Shown here one piece after another: positions 60,187 through 64,000 of a stretch of 64,000 bases of DNA (its first letter is position 1; each line of letters starts with the position of its first letter). The stretch spans positions 1 through 64,000 of the forward strand of contig JADLKP010000001.1 in NCBI GenBank assembly GCA_016838945.1. Reading direction: 5' to 3'. The position numbers and the translations under genes were made by a program. Under the pieces are notes generated by a model. The model did not search any database. It was not told where the DNA came from and worked only from the letters and a program-made list of their open reading frames with translations. Source of the DNA: Methanobrevibacter sp. (GTDB lineage Archaea; Methanobacteriota; Methanobacteria; Methanobacteriales; Methanobacteriaceae).

Positions 60187-61989
60187 ATGGAACAATATAT
60201 AAAAATAACAGCCAAAAATGAGGAAGGAGACCTCTTAGGAACTTTCAAGCTTTCCATAGACATCAATTTTTCTACTCGATCCATAAATTCTATTGTAGAA
60301 AAGCATACAGAAATCACACTGGACAGCTCAATATACAATATACCTTCAAATTCTACTGTAACATTGTATAATGTTCCTATAGTCTATGAATACGACAACA
60401 GGACTCCAATCCAATTCCATAAGAACAGCGAGAGCAATGTCAACCTAATGCTTCTGGAGGAGCATAAGTATAACTTATCCTTCAATGCCAACCATGAATT
60501 GGATAAGGAGTATCTTAATCAGTTAGACATATTTCATTCATTGCTAAAATTTACCGATGAAGTCTTGGAGCTCGTTTCAAACACTAACATTGGATTCCTA
60601 TCCTTCGGATCCTATGTTGGAAAAAGCTATTTGGACATATACAAAGACAAAAAACCTATTTTCAAGATTCCATTTGAAGTCCGTTCAAGAAAGATAGACT
60701 ATGCAACCGAATACGCCGCCATGATCGGAGACCTGTCCAAGCATGCCCAAGGGCTTCTTTATGAATCCAAATCTCCTTTGTTCCAGTCATTCGAACTAGA
60801 CAATCTACAGAACAAGTCAAGCTATGAGGACTTCATGCTTCTTGAATATCTGTTTAAGGACGAAAATCTCCCATCTACAATAGAATACCTGTCAAGAAAC
60901 CTGTATTCTGCACTTACAAGCACAGTGGAAGAAGTCCCTACTTCATTTGCATCAAACATAAATCCGAATGACCTTATAGATGTGTTCTCAAATTCAGATA
61001 ATCTTGCAAAGACTGATGAGGGTATGTGGCAGGAACGTACCAAAGGCCATATTCCACTAAAGATCAATGAAACAAAATATATCGATGACATCGATGTTCC
61101 AGAGAACAGGTTCTACAAGAACTTTTTGGAATCAATTGAGAATCTGATTAACGAATTGTTGAAAAAGTCTCACGAAGGATATATCCGTGACCAGCTTCTT
61201 ATCTATAAAGAGACAATAAGTGCGTATCTTTCACAGAGGTACTTTAAAGATATAAGTATGATGGATTATGTGCCTTTAAATTCACAGCTTCTTCAAAAAA
61301 AAGAGGGGTATCGTGACATCCTCCAATACTACCTCATGTTTGAGATGGGATTCAAGATGAATTGGGCTGAAGTCACCAATGAGTTCAAGGGCAATGAGAA
61401 AAAGCTCTTTGAGCTTTATGAATACTGGTGCTATTTTGAGCTCATTGATGCATTGAATCAGATATCCATAAACCCTATAGATTTCGCTGACATATTCGAT
61501 AAGGTGAAGGATGAGGAAATGGATGAATTTTCCATTTCCCTAAAGCATAATCTCTTGAATGCATTTTATGTCAATGTTGGTGATAGGACCATAGATGTGG
61601 ATTTGACATACAACAGATCCTTTTATAGAACAAGCAATGAATTCAAATCATATTCAGTGACATTGAGGCCGGATTACAGCTTGATTGTTCGTGATGGTGG
61701 AAAGAAGCATATAATTCATTTTGATGCCAAGTATAAGCTTTATATTGACAGCGAATCCTTCAAGAATGAGGATATAGTCAAGATGCATGCCTATAAGGAT
61801 GCAATAGTTGGAACCGTTGGAGCATATGTTCTATATCCTGGAGAGAAGAAAAGGTTGTATTATCAACATTTGGATGATAGGTTGGAATCTGTAGGTGCAT
61901 TTCCATTAAGTCCTGGTGAAAACAAACACAATAGAGACTCTTTGAGGGATTTTGTTCTTTCTATGATCTATAAGCTAATTGAAAATTAG
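60187..61989 (+). CDS. McrC-like DUF2357 restriction protein
   Basis: A 600-residue partner of the McrB-like motor. The N-terminal DUF2357-type region (GFLSFGSYVGKSYLDIY, IPFEVRSRKIDY) leads to a helical middle and a C-terminal PD-(D/E)XK nuclease: TLRPDYSLIVRDGGKKHIIH and FDAKYKL give D and D-x-K near residues 498-515. Such McrB-DUF2357 pairs act as type IV-like systems against modified DNA. Its base composition matches the host core and the 3' half of mcrB, while the toxin module between them is AT-rich. Start ATG at 60187 is preceded only by ATGGTAAT. Confidence 0.85.
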   Translation: MEQYIKITAKNEEGDLLGTFKLSIDINFSTRSINSIVEKHTEITLDSSIYNIPSNSTVTLYNVPIVYEYDNRTPIQFHKNSESNVNLMLLEEHKYNLSFNANHELDKEYLNQLDIFHSLLKFTDEVLELVSNTNIGFLSFGSYVGKSYLDIYKDKKPIFKIPFEVRSRKIDYATEYAAMIGDLSKHAQGLLYESKSPLFQSFELDNLQNKSSYEDFMLLEYLFKDENLPSTIEYLSRNLYSALTSTVEEVPTSFASNINPNDLIDVFSNSDNLAKTDEGMWQERTKGHIPLKINETKYIDDIDVPENRFYKNFLESIENLINELLKKSHEGYIRDQLLIYKETISAYLSQRYFKDISMMDYVPLNSQLLQKKEGYRDILQYYLMFEMGFKMNWAEVTNEFKGNEKKLFELYEYWCYFELIDALNQISINPIDFADIFDKVKDEEMDEFSISLKHNLLNAFYVNVGDRTIDVDLTYNRSFYRTSNEFKSYSVTLRPDYSLIVRDGGKKHIIHFDAKYKLYIDSESFKNEDIVKMHAYKDAIVGTVGAYVLYPGEKKRLYYQHLDDRLESVGAFPLSPGENKHNRDSLRDFVLSMIYKLIEN

Positions 61990-62160
61990 TTTTTTTATTC
62001 ATATTTTTCATTCATTTACATTTCCCCTAAATCAAAAATAACTCACGATTTTTTCTTTTTTTAAAAAAATCAATTTTAAAATCATATTTTTTAATAAATG
62101 CTCATATTTTTTCTCTAAATCCAATTTAAAGATGCAAGCAAGCACTTGCATTCGAAAATA

Positions 62161-62300
62161 TTTATATATGGCCTTTCATATACTTAATAGTAGGTATGAT
62201 TGAATAAATCGTACTCAGAATTTAATTTCATAGTTGTCCTCATTTTGATATGCAAGAAAAACAAAAGCAGAATTGTTTTTCTTGTATATTAAACTTTTTT
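62161..62300 (+). ncRNA. Candidate small RNA with strong 17-bp terminal hairpin
   Basis: TTTATATATG at 62161 is a good TATA box that would start RNA near 62188. At 62250-62291, 17 bases (ATATGCAAGAAAAACAA) pair with their partner across AAGCAGAA, with one G-U, and CTTTTTTT follows. No open frame lies between. The promoter, about 60 bases of sequence and a strong hairpin plus T-run suggest a short RNA. Confidence 0.45.
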
Positions 62301-62465
62301 TAATATACGGTTAAATGCAAGATTATAATTTTATAATCCTCTCTTTTAACTGAAACTGCTTTTTTTAAAATTTCTATTTTTATGATGATGTTATACAAAA
62401 AATTAATATACTAATTTTCACAAAATAATTATTAGAAAATAATATTTAATATTATTGTCTATTAA

Positions 62466-62755
62466 TAGAAGGGTTGGTTACAGTTGTCCTTGAATGAAGT
62501 TGGCTATTCTCTCTAGAAACATATGGCAATCATTGATGGCCTGAATCTGGAGCATTAGTTGTCTTAAAGGGGTTTGACTAAAGGTTCCTTTTTTAAAGAT
62601 CGTCGGTGGCAAAATTGTCATATCGGGGGTCTGGATGGCAAACGTAACTTGAGGATGATTTTCTAAGCTATAGAAAATGTTGGCTTTGCCGATATTGTAG
62701 GGGTTGGTTATCTTTTATTTTATAGGTCATTTTGGACATATTCTTTTTTTTTATT
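62466..62755 (+). ncRNA. GC-enriched, non-coding block; candidate structured RNA
   Basis: About 245 bases stand out from the AT-rich surroundings and contain no frame. TTTAATATT ends near 62455, placing a start at about 62470, where GAAGGGTTGGTTACAG begins. GGGGTTGGTTATC near 62700 repeats this. ATTTTCTA/TAGAAAAT across AGCTA (about 62660-62680) and GGCTTTGCC are hairpins. T-runs follow at 62746. It does not match the conserved parts of RNase P or SRP RNA that I know. It could also be gene debris. Confidence 0.35.
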
Positions 62756-62791
62756 TTTTAAACATTATTCATAATTTTTGGAGATATTATC

Positions 62792-62950
62792 TTGAAAAAA
62801 GGAAAAATCAACGAAAAGAGTCTTTCATATGATAATGATGAAGATATGGAATTTATCAACAGAACTAATCTGGCTTTGGAACGTATGGATAAGTCTGATA
62901 TGAAAGGATTATCTAAAAAAGAGTTTTTAGAAGAGATTGAGTCATGGTAG
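62792..62950 (+). CDS. Orphan antitoxin-like protein, twin of the one at 63195
   Basis: A 52-residue protein starting at TTG, with GGAG eight bases upstream. Its last 35 residues (FINRTNLALERMDKSDMKGL, SKKEFLEEIESW) match the C-terminus of the antitoxin at 63195 almost exactly. After its stop a broken toxin start follows. It may still neutralise the intact toxin. Confidence 0.6.
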   Translation: MKKGKINEKSLSYDNDEDMEFINRTNLALERMDKSDMKGLSKKEFLEEIESW

Positions 62951-63000
62951 ATTCAATTAAATTTTTCACTGATTTTAATATTGTTATAATCTTATCATAA
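62944..63000 (+). pseudogene. Truncated toxin gene after the orphan antitoxin
   Basis: ATGGTAGATTCAATTAAATT opens a frame MVDSIKFFTDFN that matches the start of the toxin at 63416 (MVDSISIFYDKNF), then stops after 18 codons. It overlaps the antitoxin end just as in the intact pair. Confidence 0.7.
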
Positions 63001-63194
63001 GATTATAATCCTTTTATTTTTTACTATTTTTTTACAAATAGTTTACTAAACTTGTTATTTTTCAATTTAACTGTTATATTGCTCTTATTTTTTAGAAAAA
63101 ACTTATATGCTTCTTTTAATAAATTATTTTTATCTAAAAAACATTTGCTGCAAAGTGTTTAGCAATGTTTTTAAAATTTTTGGAGAAATTTTTC

Positions 63195-63422
63195 ATGTTA
63201 AAAAGAGAATTTGTAATTGAAAAAATAAAAGAAGGTAAAAAATCCGATGGTTTTGATCAAGAAGTTATAGATAAAAATATTAATAACGGTGAAAATCAGT
63301 TTAGCCTATGTGAAGATCCTGATTTCATTAATGGGACTAATCTGGCTTTGGAACGTATGGATAAGTCTGACATGAAGGCCTTATCAAAAGAGGAATTTTT
63401 AAAAGAGTTAAAAACATGGTAG
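63195..63422 (+). CDS. Antitoxin of a RelE/ParE-type pair
   Basis: A 75-residue protein, MLKREFVIEKIKEGKKSDGF to EEFLKELKTW. GGAG lies about 10 bases before ATG 63195; the longer frame from 63165 has no binding site. It overlaps the toxin gene by seven bases. The N-terminal part differs from the orphan twin at 62792 while the C-terminal 35 residues agree, which suggests that the shared part binds the toxin. An inverted repeat (AAACATTTGCT with AGCAATGTTT) at 63139-63170 may be its operator. Confidence 0.75.
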   Translation: MLKREFVIEKIKEGKKSDGFDQEVIDKNINNGENQFSLCEDPDFINGTNLALERMDKSDMKALSKEEFLKELKTW

Positions 63423-63670
63423 ATTCAATTTCTATTTTTTATGATAAAAATTTCAAAAAATGCTTTGGAAAATTGGATTCTTCTTATAAGATAAAATTAA
63501 AAAAACAAATGATTAAAATCATTGATAACCCTGAAATTGGCAAACCTATGAAATATACTAGAAAAAATACTAGAGAAGTTTATATTTGTCCATTTAGATT
63601 ATCTTACTTTTATAGCAAGAAAGAAAATAAATTAATTTTTTTAGATTTTTATCATAAAGATAAGCAATAA
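63416..63670 (+). CDS. RelE/ParE-superfamily toxin
   Basis: An 84-residue toxin-like protein: MVDSISIFYDKNFKKCFGKL, IIDNPEIGKPMKYTRKN, then TREVYICPFRLSYFYSKKEN with the family R..YI.PFRLSY core and FLDFYHKDKQ. It overlaps the antitoxin start-to-stop in the order antitoxin-toxin. Probable mRNA interferase or gyrase poison; not resolvable from sequence. Followed by a hairpin shared with the convergent gene. Confidence 0.82.
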   Translation: MVDSISIFYDKNFKKCFGKLDSSYKIKLKKQMIKIIDNPEIGKPMKYTRKNTREVYICPFRLSYFYSKKENKLIFLDFYHKDKQ

Positions 63671-63708
63671 TTTCAAAATTTATGATTCTAGCCTTAAAAA
63701 AAGTTTAA

Positions 63709-63734
63709 GTACTGATCATATCAGTGATCAGTAC
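63709..63734. terminator. 10-6-10 hairpin between convergent genes
   Basis: GTACTGATCA pairs perfectly with TGATCAGTAC across TATCAG. It overlaps the stop codon of the minus-strand gene and serves both directions. It contains two GATC sites, the target of the DpnM/DpnII pair. Confidence 0.7.
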
Positions 63735-64000
63735 CCATAAGTCAATATGTTTCCATCCTCATCCACGATTCTGAAGTATCCGTCATCATAGGTTATTCTG
63801 TATGTTCCATCTCCGAGGTCTTCTCTTGAAACCTCATGTTCTGATGGATCCCATCCGTCTATAACATCATCCACCTTATTGTCTGTTTTATAGTTCGGAT
63901 TTGTATACTTGCTTCCACCGCTTTGGTTGCTTTGGTTGCTTTCTGTACTTGTGCTGGATGCTTTCTTCACATATATGTTTCCGCTGAGGCTTGATGCTTT
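63728..64000 (-). CDS. Partial protein of unknown function, cut by window edge
   Basis: The frame runs off the right edge (upstream codons KASSLSGNIYV are still open), so the GTG at 63970 is not the real start. The visible 90 or so residues have a Ser/Thr/Asn/Gln-rich linker (SSTSTESNQSNQSGGSK) and a C-terminal domain DDGYFRIVDEDGNILTYGY, like small secreted or membrane proteins with a beta-rich tail. No family is recognised. Confidence 0.65.
   Translation of the reverse strand, partial: KASSLSGNIYVKKASSTSTESNQSNQSGGSKYTNPNYKTDNKVDDVIDGWDPSEHEVSREDLGDGTYRITYDDGYFRIVDEDGNILTYGY

Noticed and set aside
62466..62755. RNase P RNA or SRP 7S RNA
   Set aside because: The conserved blocks of either RNA that I know cannot be found. 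Left as an unassigned candidate.
1..64000. tRNA or rRNA genes
   Set aside because: No T-arm-like GGTTCRAATCC segments in a cloverleaf context and no rRNA-like conserved blocks were seen on either strand.

Overview
The window reads as chromosome of a Methanobacteriales archaeon, most likely a gut or rumen Methanobrevibacter. The evidence is a strongly AT-rich genome carrying an archaeal histone, the small subunit of archaeal DNA polymerase D, TATA-box promoters, bacterial-type Shine-Dalgarno sites, adhesin-like beta-helix proteins with archaeal signal peptides, and a tetrapyrrole methylase with a cysteine-rich tail. The genus is inferred from style and gene content, not from a marker gene.

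Layout. 1-16 kb is mostly ordinary chromosome: a membrane-anchored adhesin, TrmO, a fuculose-phosphate aldolase, DP1, a Ser/Gly-rich secreted protein, a CbiH-like protein, a PhoU/TrkA-C plus MgtE-like transporter pair, a holin-phosphodiesterase fusion, and an ABC transporter (ATPase plus FtsX-type permease). 16.3-21.2 kb holds a HEPN pair, pyrB, two tiny membrane proteins, a fumarylacetoacetase-family protein, hisG and a histone gene. 21.2-34 kb is accessory: three Rpn/PD-(D/E)XK nuclease genes, a family of small secreted proteins, a NUDIX-helicase pair, repeated intergenic cassettes and gene remnants. 34-44 kb carries a second holin-phosphodiesterase, two AAA ATPases, a large secreted adhesin and a zinc-ribbon repeat protein. 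44.4-62 kb is a dense defence island. 62-64 kb has candidate non-coding RNAs, a toxin-antitoxin pair with a decayed twin, and a gene running off the right edge.

The most interesting system is the Rpn family. The gene at 32026-32991 has a strong ribosome binding site and an in-frame ATG inside it. These would produce its last 65 residues as a separate protein, the arrangement known for bacterial Rpn nucleases, where an intragenic C-terminal product restrains the nuclease. Two further copies of that C-terminal segment follow as free-standing genes with the same binding site. A second Rpn gene at 21472-22332 has the same layout with one decayed copy. An archaeal Rpn system with amplified stand-alone antitoxin-like segments would be new as far as I know.

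The defence island starts with a compact co-directional operon of an XRE regulator, an ImmA/IrrE-like protease, a PIN-like protein, a DpnII/MboI-like nuclease, a TPR-HEPN protein and a KAP NTPase. It continues with a frameshifted AlbA/Schlafen-like gene, a large HEPN protein, a DpnM-DpnII restriction-modification pair (GATC), a frameshifted nuclease, and a McrB-DUF2357 restriction system split by a RelE-type module. A sharp base-composition change inside mcrB near 58.55 kb suggests that its 5' part and the island upstream were exchanged by recombination.

Two genes (pyrB and mcrB) have conserved N-terminal coding sequence upstream of any ATG, GTG or TTG, with a good ribosome binding site just before an ATT codon. 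This suggests AUU initiation. No tRNA, rRNA or CRISPR array was seen.
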